A DNA stretch of 64,000 nucleotides, taken from contig JANQSD010000022.1 of assembly GCA_028284225.1 (NCBI GenBank), positions 246,358 through 310,357 of the forward strand. The letters run 5' to 3'. The stretch is from Arenicellales bacterium. GTDB taxonomy: Bacteria; Pseudomonadota; Gammaproteobacteria; Arenicellales; JAHEKD01. The notes beneath the pieces were generated by a model. That model searched no databases. It worked only from the letters and a program-made list of their open reading frames with translations, and was not told where the DNA came from. How positions within the stretch are numbered: position 1 is the stretch's first letter; each line of letters begins with the position of its first letter. Below, piece by piece: positions 18,227 through 27,043 of this stretch. The position numbers and the translations under genes are program-made.

Positions 18227-19417
18227 TTAGTTCAACATTAACATTTTTTTCGCAGACTGTTTTACTCTAGAGCCAAATTTAAGATTTGGACAGCGATTGA
18301 ATTGTGCAAAACGTTGTATTTCTCTGGTTAAATAGTAACCAAATTTATCCCGTTGTTTTAAGTTTGGTTCCAGAATTAAACTTCTAATAATGAAGTTGCC
18401 GTTTTTGCGATCAGCTTTGGCATCCATGCGTGCAGCAATACCACCTTGCCATAAAATCGGCAGGACAAAATAACCATGCATGCGTTTTTTCTCCGGTACA
18501 TAACATTCAAGCTGATAGTCAAAATCAAATAGCCTAAGTATGCGTTTGCGCTGTATCACCAGGTTGTCAAAAGGCGAGAGTATCTTGACTTTGCTAAGCG
18601 CCAAACGTTGATCGACCAATGACTCAAAATCCGGTCTTAAGTAATAAATTTCTGATCGCTTGTGAATTTTAGCGGGTATTAGTTTTTTTTCTTCAACCTG
18701 CTCATTCACCGCTTGTTTGATAGCAGGCCCCATACCTTTGCGCAAATAACCGAACTCACTCATATGTCCGATGCCGTGCGCGTCTATATGCCTGTTTATT
18801 AGAAAATGAGCAAATTCTTGTTTTGAAGGAGGGCTGGTATTGATATTCGAGGGCAAAACCCGTTCAGTAAGGTCAAACACCTTCTGAAAATTATTGCGCC
18901 GTGTAACCAGCAAATCACCTTGCATAAATAACTGTTCAATGGCTTGCTTAATCGGCCCCCATTCCCACATGCCACCGGTAAAACCTTGGTGTTCCTCAAA
19001 GTCCTTAGCCTGTAAAGGGCCATCGATTTCTATTCTTTCGAGTACGTGTTGCATTAATTTGGTATTTTTTTGATACCAGTGCCGTTGTCCGCTTTTTATG
19101 GCATGCATCCTCGGCAGGCAAAAGCGAAAATCTTCAATCGGCAAATAGGCGGCTGCGTGTGACCAGTATTCGAAGGCTTGCCGCTGTTCAACAAGTTTGT
19201 CTAAATATTGATGTCGATAATGCGGTACCCGATTCCAGAGTGTGTGATGATGGGCGCGTTCAACCACCGAAATAGTGTCTATTTGTATATAACCCAAATG
19301 CACAATAGTCTGCAAAGTGCCTTTCAAACCTCTGTTAAAACCTGAAATCGGCAGTCCCTGGCTAGTTAAGGCCAGTCTGCGAGCTTGTGTTTTTGTTATA
19401 TGTTCGTAGTATTGCAT
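18227..19417 (-). CDS. ycaQ: YcaQ/AlkX-type winged-helix DNA glycosylase
   Basis: The 396 residues match the YcaQ (AlkX) family, which removes alkylated bases or unhooks interstrand crosslinks. Seen: ITKTQARRLALTSQGL, LGYIQIDTISVVERAHHHTLWNRVPHY, FEYWSHAAAYLP, LLSPFDN-type (KILSPFDNLVIQRKR), and FEYQLECYVPEKKRMHGYFVLPIL-like segments, all conserved. Family length is about 400. It is divergent from djlA, with a short palindrome between. Confidence 0.9.
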   Translation of the reverse strand: MQYYEHITKTQARRLALTSQGLPISGFNRGLKGTLQTIVHLGYIQIDTISVVERAHHHTLWNRVPHYRHQYLDKLVEQRQAFEYWSHAAAYLPIEDFRFCLPRMHAIKSGQRHWYQKNTKLMQHVLERIEIDGPLQAKDFEEHQGFTGGMWEWGPIKQAIEQLFMQGDLLVTRRNNFQKVFDLTERVLPSNINTSPPSKQEFAHFLINRHIDAHGIGHMSEFGYLRKGMGPAIKQAVNEQVEEKKLIPAKIHKRSEIYYLRPDFESLVDQRLALSKVKILSPFDNLVIQRKRILRLFDFDYQLECYVPEKKRMHGYFVLPILWQGGIAARMDAKADRKNGNFIIRSLILEPNLKQRDKFGYYLTREIQRFAQFNRCPNLKFGSRVKQSAKKMLMLN

Positions 19418-19432
19418 TCAATAATAACCGTG

Positions 19433-19452
19433 TATCATCCCTACGGATGATA
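19433..19452. promoter_or_regulatory. perfect 8-bp palindrome between ycaQ and djlA
   Basis: TATCATCC (19433-19440) and GGATGATA (19445-19452) are exact inverted copies with a 4-bp centre, in the 60-bp space between divergent genes. An operator or a 5' UTR hairpin is possible. Confidence 0.4.
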
Positions 19453-19477
19453 ATACAGAACAAAGAGGAATAATCGA

Positions 19478-20266
19478 ATGGCCTGGTGGGGAAAATTAGT
19501 CGGTGGTGCCTTAGGTTTTATGATAGGTGGCCCAATTGGGGCGATGCTGGGTGCAACGTTTGGTCACAACTTTGACGCCAAGTCAGAGCGGCGACAAACC
19601 AAGCGTTATTTGCCTGGCGATCAAGAGCGTACTCAAGCTGCATTTTTTGCAGCCACCTTCTCAGTAATGGGACATATTGCCAAAGCAGACGGGCGCGTTT
19701 CCAAAAGTGAGATCGCGCTGGCCGAGCAATTAATGATACACATGCAGCTTAGCCCCGAGCAAAAGAAAATTGCCATTAATTTATTCAAGCAAGGCAAAAA
19801 TCCAAGTTTCCAACTCGATGAGGTCTTGCACCAATTTAAGCAAGAGTGTCATCGTCGTACCACATTAATCCGCATGTTTGTGGAGATTCAGGTTCAGGCT
19901 GCATTTGCTGATGGCAAACTTGATCCAAGCGAATCAAGAATTCTTCAGCATGTTGCTCAGACACTTGGTTTTACCCAGGCTGACTTAGATCAAATCATTA
20001 GTTTGATTACTTCAGGTGGCGCCAGCGAAGCTGGCCAGCAAATGACGCTGGAAGAGGCCTACAACATACTCGGAGCTGATGAAAAAATGACTACAGCCGA
20101 CATACGCAAGCTTTATCGCAAACTGCTCAGTCAGCATCACCCGGATAAACTTGTTGCCAAAGGTCTGCCGGAAGAAATGATTAAACTTGCTAACGAAAAA
20201 ACCCATGAAATTCAGACGGCCTGGAAACTGGTGCAAAAATCACGTGGAGCGGTTACGCATAAATAG
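19478..20266 (+). CDS. djlA: co-chaperone DjlA
   Basis: This 262-residue protein has an N-terminal glycine-rich membrane anchor (MAWWGKLVGGALGFMIGGPIG), a central TerB-like helical domain (HIAKADGRVSKSEI), and a C-terminal J domain with the essential HPD (QHHPDKLVAKG). DjlA is a membrane-anchored type III DnaJ that stimulates DnaK. Length and architecture are normal. A GAGGAA ribosome binding site precedes the ATG. Confidence 0.94.
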   Translation: MAWWGKLVGGALGFMIGGPIGAMLGATFGHNFDAKSERRQTKRYLPGDQERTQAAFFAATFSVMGHIAKADGRVSKSEIALAEQLMIHMQLSPEQKKIAINLFKQGKNPSFQLDEVLHQFKQECHRRTTLIRMFVEIQVQAAFADGKLDPSESRILQHVAQTLGFTQADLDQIISLITSGGASEAGQQMTLEEAYNILGADEKMTTADIRKLYRKLLSQHHPDKLVAKGLPEEMIKLANEKTHEIQTAWKLVQKSRGAVTHK

Positions 20267-20333
20267 CATTGAGCCTGACTGAACTTGTTATTAAAATGCC
20301 GCTGACTTTATCGTTTAATAACTGGAGATAAAA

Positions 20334-20798
20334 ATGTATAAATATATTTTGCTTGCTTTAGCATTGATTCTACAAGGTTGCGCAACAACCTCTTCGACAA
20401 CCGTGGTCGAGGAAATTCAAACAGATAAGATTTACAATGTCGTGATTGAAGGTAAGCCCGAGTTGACCGGTGATGTAAAAAATGAATCTAATGTTGTGAT
20501 TGGCGAAGTTTTGACCAACAAAACTTCAAGTTCAGGCGTTACTGTGGCAAAGATTTCTATTGAGCAAGAGTACGATGAGATCATCCAAACTAACTCCGTG
20601 TTTTATGCCAATGACGGCGATCTTGTTCATACCAAGTTGAACGATGACGAGGGTGAAGCGCTTGAAGAGGGCGACAAGATGATGGGCTTTACCGGGAAAA
20701 CCCAGCTTTATTGGCACAAAACCAAATCAGCGATCAAAGGTGCGACCAACGCCACCATTTCCAAAGCCCAGGAATTGTATAAAGGCGCGACTCAATAG
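20334..20798 (+). CDS. putative lipoprotein of unknown function (possibly MCE-like)
   Basis: The 154 residues begin with a lipoprotein signal (LILQGCATT, lipid on Cys 16). The mature part has alternating strands (GDVKNESNVVIGEVLTNKTSSSG, AKISIEQEYDEIIQTNSVFY) and EALEEGDKMMGFTGK, loosely like a single MCE domain; this similarity is weak. GGAG precedes the start. It follows djlA by 67 bp. Confidence 0.65.
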   Translation: MYKYILLALALILQGCATTSSTTVVEEIQTDKIYNVVIEGKPELTGDVKNESNVVIGEVLTNKTSSSGVTVAKISIEQEYDEIIQTNSVFYANDGDLVHTKLNDDEGEALEEGDKMMGFTGKTQLYWHKTKSAIKGATNATISKAQELYKGATQ

Positions 20799-20903
20799 AA
20801 TTTTATTTGCCTATCGTGCATTTAGAAGGTTAACCTGTCTAAGTGACGAGTTGATAATATACTGTTGAATAGGGATTTGAGTTTAAATGCACAATGGGTT
20901 TGG

Positions 20904-21806
20904 TTATTGTTTTGAACTTTGTAATCGCTCTAGTGACAGACCTGTTCTCCGATTAACCAGATAGATTGCGGCCAAGACTATTAGCAGGGCCGCAATCATT
21001 GTCCAGCGGAACAGCTCTTCCAGCCATACAATCCCAATCAAAGCGCCGAGGATGGGGACAACAAAATTGATTAGGGACATTTTGCCAGCTCCGATTCGGG
21101 GGATTAAATAAAAGTAAATGAGGTTAGCTAATGCGGTTGAAAACAGTCCTAGATAGATCATGGCATACAATGAATGTAAATCGGGCAGGTCCTGAGTGAA
21201 GGGTTTTTCAAGAATTAAGGCAATAGGAAAGATTAGGAACAATCCTACAATTGTTGAGCCGGTGGCCATAATAGGTGCGGGTAAGCGTACAAATTTACGA
21301 ACATATAATGTTGTCATCGCATAGCAGGTAGCTGCTCCCAGAATGGCTAACTGACCGCCCGGATGTTTGCCAATGCCGGAAAGCACGTCAATGCCTACAA
21401 GTATAATTAAACCTACTACACCCAAATTGGCACCGAGCAGTGAAGAAAAATTTAACCGTTCATCTTCAAATAATATGTGGGCAAGTAACACAGTCAATAC
21501 TGGAGCAATACCCATCATCACAGCAGCGAGTCCGCTGTCAACATAGATTTCCCCCCAGCTAATCAGAAAAAATGGGACAACGTTTCCAAATGCTCCAATA
21601 AAAACAAAATGAAGCCAATCACTGCTAATTGATGGCAATGCCATGTGTTGATACTTCATGAACAAGTATAACAATCCCGCAGCAATCAATATTCTTCCGG
21701 TGACCAGTGTCATCGGTGCAATGCTTTGGATGCCGATTTTAATAAAGGCGTATGAAGAGCTCCAAATAAGCGCCAACAAGCACCAGAAAAATATATTTTT
21801 TAACAT
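20904..21806 (-). CDS. EamA/DMT family transporter
   Basis: The 300 residues have ten predicted helices in two EamA halves (WSSSYAFIKIGIQSIAPMTLVTGR; LGLFSTALANLIYFYLIPRIGAGKMSLINFVVP). The family exports metabolites and amino acids. It is divergent from an HxlR regulator with dyads between, suggesting regulated expression in response to a small molecule. Confidence 0.9.
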   Translation of the reverse strand: MLKNIFFWCLLALIWSSSYAFIKIGIQSIAPMTLVTGRILIAAGLLYLFMKYQHMALPSISSDWLHFVFIGAFGNVVPFFLISWGEIYVDSGLAAVMMGIAPVLTVLLAHILFEDERLNFSSLLGANLGVVGLIILVGIDVLSGIGKHPGGQLAILGAATCYAMTTLYVRKFVRLPAPIMATGSTIVGLFLIFPIALILEKPFTQDLPDLHSLYAMIYLGLFSTALANLIYFYLIPRIGAGKMSLINFVVPILGALIGIVWLEELFRWTMIAALLIVLAAIYLVNRRTGLSLERLQSSKQ

Positions 21807-21857
21807 CTGAAATTCGGTGTAACCAAGATTGAGCCGGAAAATAAACCTCTATATAAT

Positions 21858-21901
21858 CTGCTACAGATATAGCAGCACTTAATGCTATTAAAAATGTAGC
21901 A
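21858..21901. promoter_or_regulatory. two dyads in the EamA/HxlR intergenic region
   Basis: CTGCTA (21858-21863) mirrors TAGCAG (21870-21875), and TGCTA (21883-21887) mirrors TAGCA (21897-21901). Both lie within the 97-bp region between divergent genes, immediately upstream of the HxlR start. They are likely HxlR-type operator half-sites. Confidence 0.45.
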
Positions 21902-21903
21902 AT

Positions 21904-22248
21904 ATGTCAACAGATACCAAAAGAATAAAAATACCCAGACCCGGGAAGCCGGTGCGTGGTTCTCGCACTGGGCAACCCATAATGGTTTTATTCGATTTGC
22001 TAGGACGCCGCTGGGCAATGGGTATCATCTGGAACTTGCATAATACACCTTGTACGTTTCGAGCATTGCAAGAGCGATGTGACTCTATTTCCCCAACTGT
22101 TTTAAATGCTCGTTTAAAAGAATTGCGTGCGTCAAATTTGGTCACAACCTGCGACAAGGGTTACTGTTTGACCGGTGAAGGTGAAAAACTCTATACCTGT
22201 CTTGAACCGTTAGGTGCCTGGGCCAAAGGTTGGTCTAAAGACCTATAA
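21904..22248 (+). CDS. HxlR-type winged-helix regulator
   Basis: This 114-residue protein has the normal length of HxlR-type (MarR-like) regulators. It shows LLGRRWAMGIIWNLHNTPCTFRALQERCDSISPTVLNARLKELRASNLV, split here by landmarks: the LLGRRWAMGI helix, the CTFRAL turn and the SPTVLNARLK recognition helix. Members often respond to electrophiles or aldehydes, sometimes through cysteines; cysteines occur in TPCTF and QERCDS. It faces the EamA exporter and probably controls it. Confidence 0.88.
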   Translation: MSTDTKRIKIPRPGKPVRGSRTGQPIMVLFDLLGRRWAMGIIWNLHNTPCTFRALQERCDSISPTVLNARLKELRASNLVTTCDKGYCLTGEGEKLYTCLEPLGAWAKGWSKDL

Positions 22249-22345
22249 TCCTTACCTTATGTACTCAAAAATTTGATTAAGTGTAATGGTTGCTGACTCA
22301 AAAGCACCGTGATAGGGTTCCATTTTTTATTAAAATTGGATTGGT

Positions 22346-23230
22346 ATGTCAAACAACACCATTATCACTTGCGCCATTACCGGTGGTCATAATAGTTATG
22401 CCAACAACTTTAGGGGTCATCCGGATTACCCTGTCAGCCCTGAGCAGATTGCCAATAATGCGATTGAAGCGGCAAAGGCGGGTGCTGCAATTGCTCATAT
22501 CCATGTGCGTGATCCCGAAACCGGCGCACGCTCAGGTGATCCGGTGTTATTCAAGGAGGTGGTTGAGCGCATTCGTGATTCCGGCAGTGATGTGCTCATT
22601 AATCTAACCTCTAGTGAAGGTGCACGTTTCATCCCAGGCAAAGATGATCCCAAAACAGGTGGTGAGGGGACAACTTTAATCAAGCCTCTGGATCGGCTTA
22701 AACATATAGAAGAACTACGGCCTGATATTTGCACTCTGGACGTCGGTACATTCAATTTTGGTGATGTGATTTTTGTTAATACACCTGAAGATCTTCGCAT
22801 CATGGCAAAACGAATTCAACAAATCGGCGTAAAGCCAGAGATTGAAGTTTTTGAGCTGGGTCATATCGAATTTGCCAAAAAACTGATCGATGAAGGTTTG
22901 ATTGATACGCCGCCGATGTTCCAGGTTTGTTTAGGGATTCCACATGCGGCACCGGCTGTGCCGGAAGTACTGAATTTGATGCAAAGTCGCTTGCCTGAAA
23001 ATGCGCGTTGGAGTGCATTCGGCATTTCGCGAGCAGAATTCCATATCGCTGCTCAGTCTGTCGGTCTGGGAGGTAATGTTCGGGTTGGTTTAGAGGACAA
23101 TTTATATTTGTCTAAAGGTGAATTTGCCTCTAATGTGCAACTAGTTGAAAAGGCAGTCAGAGTTGTCCGTGAATTAGGGGCAGAACCGGCTAGCTCTGCA
23201 CAAGCCAGAGCTATATTAGGGCTGAGTTAG
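22346..23230 (+). CDS. BKACE family beta-keto acid cleavage enzyme (DUF849)
   Basis: The 294 residues match the BKACE family, zinc enzymes that condense a beta-keto acid with acetyl-CoA and cleave it. The type member handles 3-keto-5-aminohexanoate in lysine fermentation. Seen: the zinc-binding HIHVRDPETG, INLTSSEGARF, EVFELGHIEFAKKL, VCLGIPHAAP, and a C-terminal GNVRVGLEDNLYLSKGEFASN. The substrate of this copy is not predictable; no CoA-transferase or aminomutase partners are adjacent. Confidence 0.9.
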   Translation: MSNNTIITCAITGGHNSYANNFRGHPDYPVSPEQIANNAIEAAKAGAAIAHIHVRDPETGARSGDPVLFKEVVERIRDSGSDVLINLTSSEGARFIPGKDDPKTGGEGTTLIKPLDRLKHIEELRPDICTLDVGTFNFGDVIFVNTPEDLRIMAKRIQQIGVKPEIEVFELGHIEFAKKLIDEGLIDTPPMFQVCLGIPHAAPAVPEVLNLMQSRLPENARWSAFGISRAEFHIAAQSVGLGGNVRVGLEDNLYLSKGEFASNVQLVEKAVRVVRELGAEPASSAQARAILGLS

Positions 23231-23237
23231 CTGACAG

Positions 23238-23573
23238 ATGGTGACCAGGCTGGTCAAGTTTTCAGATCATATGCTCAAAGGGAAGTGGGCCAGAATTATC
23301 ATGAGCGACGAACAACCTTGTTTTATTGCCGTAGGTCCAAGATCGTTAGTGCTTAAAAGATCAAAAACTGGCATTGTTGGACCCAGGCTATTTGAAATCA
23401 GGCGATTGCAACATCTGGAAAAAATCGCAGCTTCACTCAATCAACAATTCCCTAAGGATCTAACTCCGGCAGGAATGACTAACTCCTTGTTAAGGCCGAT
23501 TGTCAACGCCGTGTTGCATTGCCGCGATCTGGATGAGACATTAACAACACTAAAAAATGTAGAGCTAACTTGA
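23238..23573 (+). CDS. hypothetical protein
   Basis: The 111 residues are basic with no membrane segment (CFIAVGPRSLVLKRSKTGIVG, then a helical PRLFEIRRLQHLEKIAASLNQ). It begins 7 bp after the BKACE stop and is probably cotranscribed. I do not recognise a family. The start is uncertain; internal methionines follow at residues 12 and 22. Confidence 0.55.
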   Translation: MVTRLVKFSDHMLKGKWARIIMSDEQPCFIAVGPRSLVLKRSKTGIVGPRLFEIRRLQHLEKIAASLNQQFPKDLTPAGMTNSLLRPIVNAVLHCRDLDETLTTLKNVELT

Positions 23574-23665
23574 ACTCCAATTAAAGAACTATTCTTTCTA
23601 ATGACTTAGGTCAATGATTAGTCTAGTGATTTTGGTTAAAGTTATCTTACCTAAAGGAGTAAATG

Positions 23666-24421
23666 ATGTTTGAAGGAATTGAAAATTTACCTGAACATGT
23701 TATCGGTATAAGAGTCAGTGGCAAAGTCACTGCAGATGACTATCGTCAACACTTCATTCCAGTAGTTGAAGAAAAACTAACCTCGCACAAACGAGTGGAT
23801 TGTTTATGTGTGATTGAAAAAGATTTTTCAGGCGCACAGCCGGCTGCGGTGTGGGAAGATTTTCGCTATGGAATGGCAAAAATCAATCGCTGGGGGCGTG
23901 TTGCGGTGGTGACGGATATCGACTGGATAGAGAATTCGATTAATATTTTTAAAATTTTTTGGCCTGGGCATTTGCAGCAGTTCGATTCAGATGACTATGA
24001 CAAAGCCAAAGACTGGGTTTGTGATATTAACCGCGTGGCTCTGGAGGCCGAAATTGACGAGCAAAACGGACTGATTATTTTAAAACCAAGTCAGGAAGAG
24101 TCTTTGTCCGAGTATGATTTTGATTATGTCACTAAACTCACTGATGATTATTTAAAAGATCATAGTCAAATAAATGGAATTCTGATTTGCTCGCGTAAAT
24201 TTCCAGGTTGGCAAGGTCTGGGAGCAATGATGTCACATCTGAAATTTGTTCATGATCACCACCGAAAAATTGAGCGCATTGCTGTGGTCACTAATAGTCC
24301 TCTAGGGCAATTCGCTGATCATGTAACTGATCATTTTGTCAAAGCTGAAATCAAAAGTTTCGATTACGATCAGCAAGATAAAGCGGTGGATTGGCTGACT
24401 GAAGACGACAGTTTGATTTGA
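23666..24421 (+). CDS. tandem SpoIIAA-like/STAS-fold protein
   Basis: About 251 residues contain two copies of the SpoIIAA-like (PF11964-type) domain. The first has GIRVSGKVTADDYRQHFIPVVEEKL, VWEDFRYGMAKINRWGRVAVVTD and FKIFWPGHLQQFD; the second has LTDDYLKDHSQINGILICSRKFPGW, GAMMSHLKFVHDHHRKIERIAVVTN and LGQFADHVTDHFVKAEI. Single-domain members are ~120 residues, so this is an internal duplication. The ATG at 23666 is favoured over 23663 because AAGGAG lies 6 bp before it. Function is unknown. Confidence 0.8.
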   Translation: MFEGIENLPEHVIGIRVSGKVTADDYRQHFIPVVEEKLTSHKRVDCLCVIEKDFSGAQPAAVWEDFRYGMAKINRWGRVAVVTDIDWIENSINIFKIFWPGHLQQFDSDDYDKAKDWVCDINRVALEAEIDEQNGLIILKPSQEESLSEYDFDYVTKLTDDYLKDHSQINGILICSRKFPGWQGLGAMMSHLKFVHDHHRKIERIAVVTNSPLGQFADHVTDHFVKAEIKSFDYDQQDKAVDWLTEDDSLI

Positions 24422-24445
24422 AGGATCGGTCACGATTCGCAGTTA

Positions 24446-24566
24446 AGCTACTCGGACTAATTGTGATCTTGTTCACCGGGAAGTGGAACGATCGGCAATA
24501 ATAAAGGACTCTATAATTGCAGTCTTGCACAAAACTGTTTTACCGGAAAACGAAACGGGAATTAAA
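24446..24566 (+). repeat. dispersed repeat family B, copy 1
   Basis: This segment (landmarks ACCGGGAAGTGGAACGATCG, GCAATAATAAAG, AATTGCAGTCTTGCA, CGAAACGGG) aligns over about 120 bp with 27044-27166. It is the main content of the gene-free stretch 24422-24893, together with the family A palindromes at 24760-24778 and 24858-24876. Confidence 0.75.
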
Positions 24567-24759
24567 ATGACACTTGTTTAATGCATGCTTCAATTCCCCG
24601 GTTAATGAGGTCGATAATAACCCGAATTGCCTTGCTTCGAATAATTGCCCATGGGGAGTTAGAGGGACGGGCAGTTATCCGCAGTTCAACAATTCAGTTT
24701 AGTTCTGATCTAATTAACCGGGAAGTGGAACATGTATCAAAATAAAACCTCCCCTGGTT

Positions 24760-24876
24760 CTCCCCCTTTCAGGGGGAGTTAGAGGGAACGGGGCTTCATA
24801 AAATGCTAGAATTGAAGTTGCCTCAATCTATGATTAGAAACCCAGGAATCATCAGTTCTCCCCCTTTAAGGGGGAG
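24760..24876. repeat. two family A palindromes
   Basis: CTCCCCCTTTCAGGGGGAG (24760-24778) and CTCCCCCTTTAAGGGGGAG (24858-24876) each form a hairpin and are followed by TTAGAGGG. They lie 18 bp and more before the 3' end of the minus-strand LysE gene and may act as a terminator between convergent genes. Confidence 0.75.
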
Positions 24877-24893
24877 TTAGAGGGGGTCAACAA

Positions 24894-25496
24894 TCAAATC
24901 CATAAAAATAATGCACAACCGGCGGTTAACCCACCTGTCACCCAGCTAAAAATTGTCCAACGAAAAGGTGTGGACAAGAACCTTCGAATCGATTGCCCGG
25001 CGAAAACCCATGGTGTTACAGCTATAAAGCCCAATAGCGGAGTGATCAACAGTACAGCCCAAAGTAATGTGGGTTCTGTTTCCATGGCAACCAAAATCAA
25101 ACTGACTAATGCGAGTGTCGCAACGACTGCTTTCGGATTGACGAACTGAAATAAAGTTGCAGCAATAAATGACATTGGTTTTTGATTCTCGGGTTTTTCA
25201 GAAATTTGACTGGCCCGTGCCATTTTCCAGCCGATCAATACCAGCCAGCTGCTGCCAATTATTTTCAAAACAAGCAAGGTTTGTGGCCATTTCTCGATTA
25301 ATGGTTCTAGACCGATGATGGCAAAAACAATAAGTAGAATACCACCAAACTCGATTCCAAATATATGCGGTAAAGTAGCTTTAAAACCAAATCGGGCACC
25401 GGAGTAAGTCAGCATCATGTTATTAGGCCCAGGTGTAGCCCACATAGTGTAAGCGGCAGTTATAAAAGGCAACAACAATTCAATATGTTCAAACAT
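24894..25496 (-). CDS. LysE/RhtB family exporter
   Basis: The ATG at 25496 (MFEHIELLLPFITAAYTMWATPGPNN) gives 200 residues, the usual length. A longer open frame to 25637 crosses the promoter and start of the divergent MocR gene and is not likely coding. Six helices and the signature ATPGPNNMMLTYSGARFG fit LysE amino-acid exporters. It is divergent from a MocR-type regulator, the common layout for inducible amino-acid or amine efflux. Confidence 0.9.
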   Translation of the reverse strand: MFEHIELLLPFITAAYTMWATPGPNNMMLTYSGARFGFKATLPHIFGIEFGGILLIVFAIIGLEPLIEKWPQTLLVLKIIGSSWLVLIGWKMARASQISEKPENQKPMSFIAATLFQFVNPKAVVATLALVSLILVAMETEPTLLWAVLLITPLLGFIAVTPWVFAGQSIRRFLSTPFRWTIFSWVTGGLTAGCALFLWI

Positions 25497-25536
25497 CTTG
25501 TGTTCATACGTAAATATTGGATTTATTCTAAACTTT

Positions 25537-25585
25537 TTGTCAAAATAGACACAGACACAATATTTTATATTTTTGATAGACACAG
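25537..25585. promoter_or_regulatory. divergent promoters with paired ATAGACACAG direct repeats (MocR operator candidate)
   Basis: ATAGACACAG occurs exactly twice, at 25545-25554 and 25576-25585, 31 bp apart (three helical turns). A plus promoter candidate TTGTCA (25537-25542), 18-bp spacer, TATTTT (25561-25566) overlaps the first repeat. On the minus strand TTGACA (complement of 25538-25543) could be the -35 of lysE. MocR-type regulators such as PdxR bind direct repeats, so these are probable MocR sites. Confidence 0.55.
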
Positions 25586-25586
25586 A

Positions 25587-26993
25587 ATGGATCAGCAGCC
25601 TGCATACATGAGAATTTCCCGGCAGTTGGAGCGGCAAATACGTTCAGGTCAACGCAAGCCGGGTGAGAAACTGGAATCGATTCGACAATTGGCGAAAACC
25701 GAAGGTGTGAGTGTCAATACCATTCGCTCTGCTATGGATATGTTGGCTCAGACCGGCCTGGTGCTCAGTCAACCGCGTAAAGGTATCGTTGTTGCCAGCT
25801 CGAGTGATGAACTGGATTATCAACCTTATGAGCAGTTCGAACCTGACGCACGATTAGCCCGGCAGTCCCGAGAGTGGTTGAACACTGCAGTCGCACCGGA
25901 TAGAGCATCAAATTTATTTGTAAATATGGTGGTTCCGACTGATAACCCTTTATTCAAAACTTTTCAACGGCATTATCGACAAAGCCTGTCGTCACCACCC
26001 AAAGCCGCAGTTGAGATGTCGGCGGGCAATGCTCAATTGCGGGAGAAGTTAGCCGAGCTTGCTTTAAAAAGGCAAATGCGGATTAGCGCTGCTGAGATCC
26101 AAATTACAAATGGTTGTCAGAATGCAATTGAGCATGCACTGAGGGTGATTTGCCGTCCGGGTGATGCAGTAGCGCTGCCGACTCCGGCATTTCCAGGTTA
26201 CCTTGCTTTGTTAAGCTTGTTAAGGTTAAAACTGATTGAGCTGCCGATGACGCCCGCTGGGCCTGATCCGATATTATTAAAAAAAGTGATGAGTTCGGGT
26301 CAAGCAAAAGCATTGATTATTAACCCTATTTGCCACAATCCAACCGGGGTATCGATCAGTGACGATTTCAAACGGGATATCGCCTTATGGGCTAATCAGT
26401 ACAACATGCCTGTGATAGAGGATGATATTTGCGCTGAGCTTAGTTTTTGTGAGCATCATCCAAGGCTTATTGCAAGTTTTGATAAAAAAGGCTGGGTATT
26501 ATTAGTGAGCTCAATTTCAAAGCTGATGGGTGATAGTGAGCGAATTGGTTGGTGTTTTCCAGGCCGCTTTAAAGATGCTTATATGACCCAATGTGCAGTC
26601 AGCCAAATCGGCAGCTCGTATTATCGGCAAAAGGCTCTGGCGTTATATTTGAATGGTTCAAGGTTTCCGAGTCAGTTGAGGCAATGGCGGCAGGATATCG
26701 GGCGTGCTATTAATCAAGCTAAAGAAATGTTGGATTTAGAATTACGAGATCGTGTGCAAATTACTCAGCCCAGCGGCGGTTATTCGCTTTGGGTCAAGTT
26801 GCCTAAAATTATAGATGCCAAAAAACTCAGACAACAAGCGAATAAAGATGGACTGGATTTTCTGCCGGGCGAGTTTTTTTCTCTGCAGCCGCGTTTCAAA
26901 AATTACTTAAGGTTGGTTGTTATTCCACCATTGACTGAAAAGCATAAAGACGAATTATTGAGTTTGAGCAAGCTCATCCTACAAAATCTTTAA
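25587..26993 (+). CDS. MocR-type GntR/aminotransferase regulator
   Basis: The ATG at 25587 (MDQQPAYMRISRQLE) gives 468 residues. The N-terminal ~70 residues are a GntR winged helix (IRSGQRKPGEKLESIRQLA, VNTIRSAMDMLAQTGLV). The rest is a fold-type I aminotransferase domain with NPICHNPTG, EDDICAELSF and the PLP lysine in SSISKLMGDSERIGW. The protein should sense an amine or PLP adduct and control the divergent LysE exporter. The upstream 34-codon extension is intergenic promoter DNA. Confidence 0.9.
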   Translation: MDQQPAYMRISRQLERQIRSGQRKPGEKLESIRQLAKTEGVSVNTIRSAMDMLAQTGLVLSQPRKGIVVASSSDELDYQPYEQFEPDARLARQSREWLNTAVAPDRASNLFVNMVVPTDNPLFKTFQRHYRQSLSSPPKAAVEMSAGNAQLREKLAELALKRQMRISAAEIQITNGCQNAIEHALRVICRPGDAVALPTPAFPGYLALLSLLRLKLIELPMTPAGPDPILLKKVMSSGQAKALIINPICHNPTGVSISDDFKRDIALWANQYNMPVIEDDICAELSFCEHHPRLIASFDKKGWVLLVSSISKLMGDSERIGWCFPGRFKDAYMTQCAVSQIGSSYYRQKALALYLNGSRFPSQLRQWRQDIGRAINQAKEMLDLELRDRVQITQPSGGYSLWVKLPKIIDAKKLRQQANKDGLDFLPGEFFSLQPRFKNYLRLVVIPPLTEKHKDELLSLSKLILQNL

Positions 26994-27043
26994 TTGAATT
27001 GTTTGGACCCCACCGCCTCTCCATCGGCAATGATTCAAGGTTC

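Noticed and set aside
22290..22607. 105-codon plus-strand frame
   Set aside because: It overlaps the BKACE gene in another frame and has low-complexity content without a family match.
25497..25637. N-terminal extension of the LysE gene
   Set aside because: It crosses the divergent promoter and the mocR start, and the family N-terminus starts at 25496.
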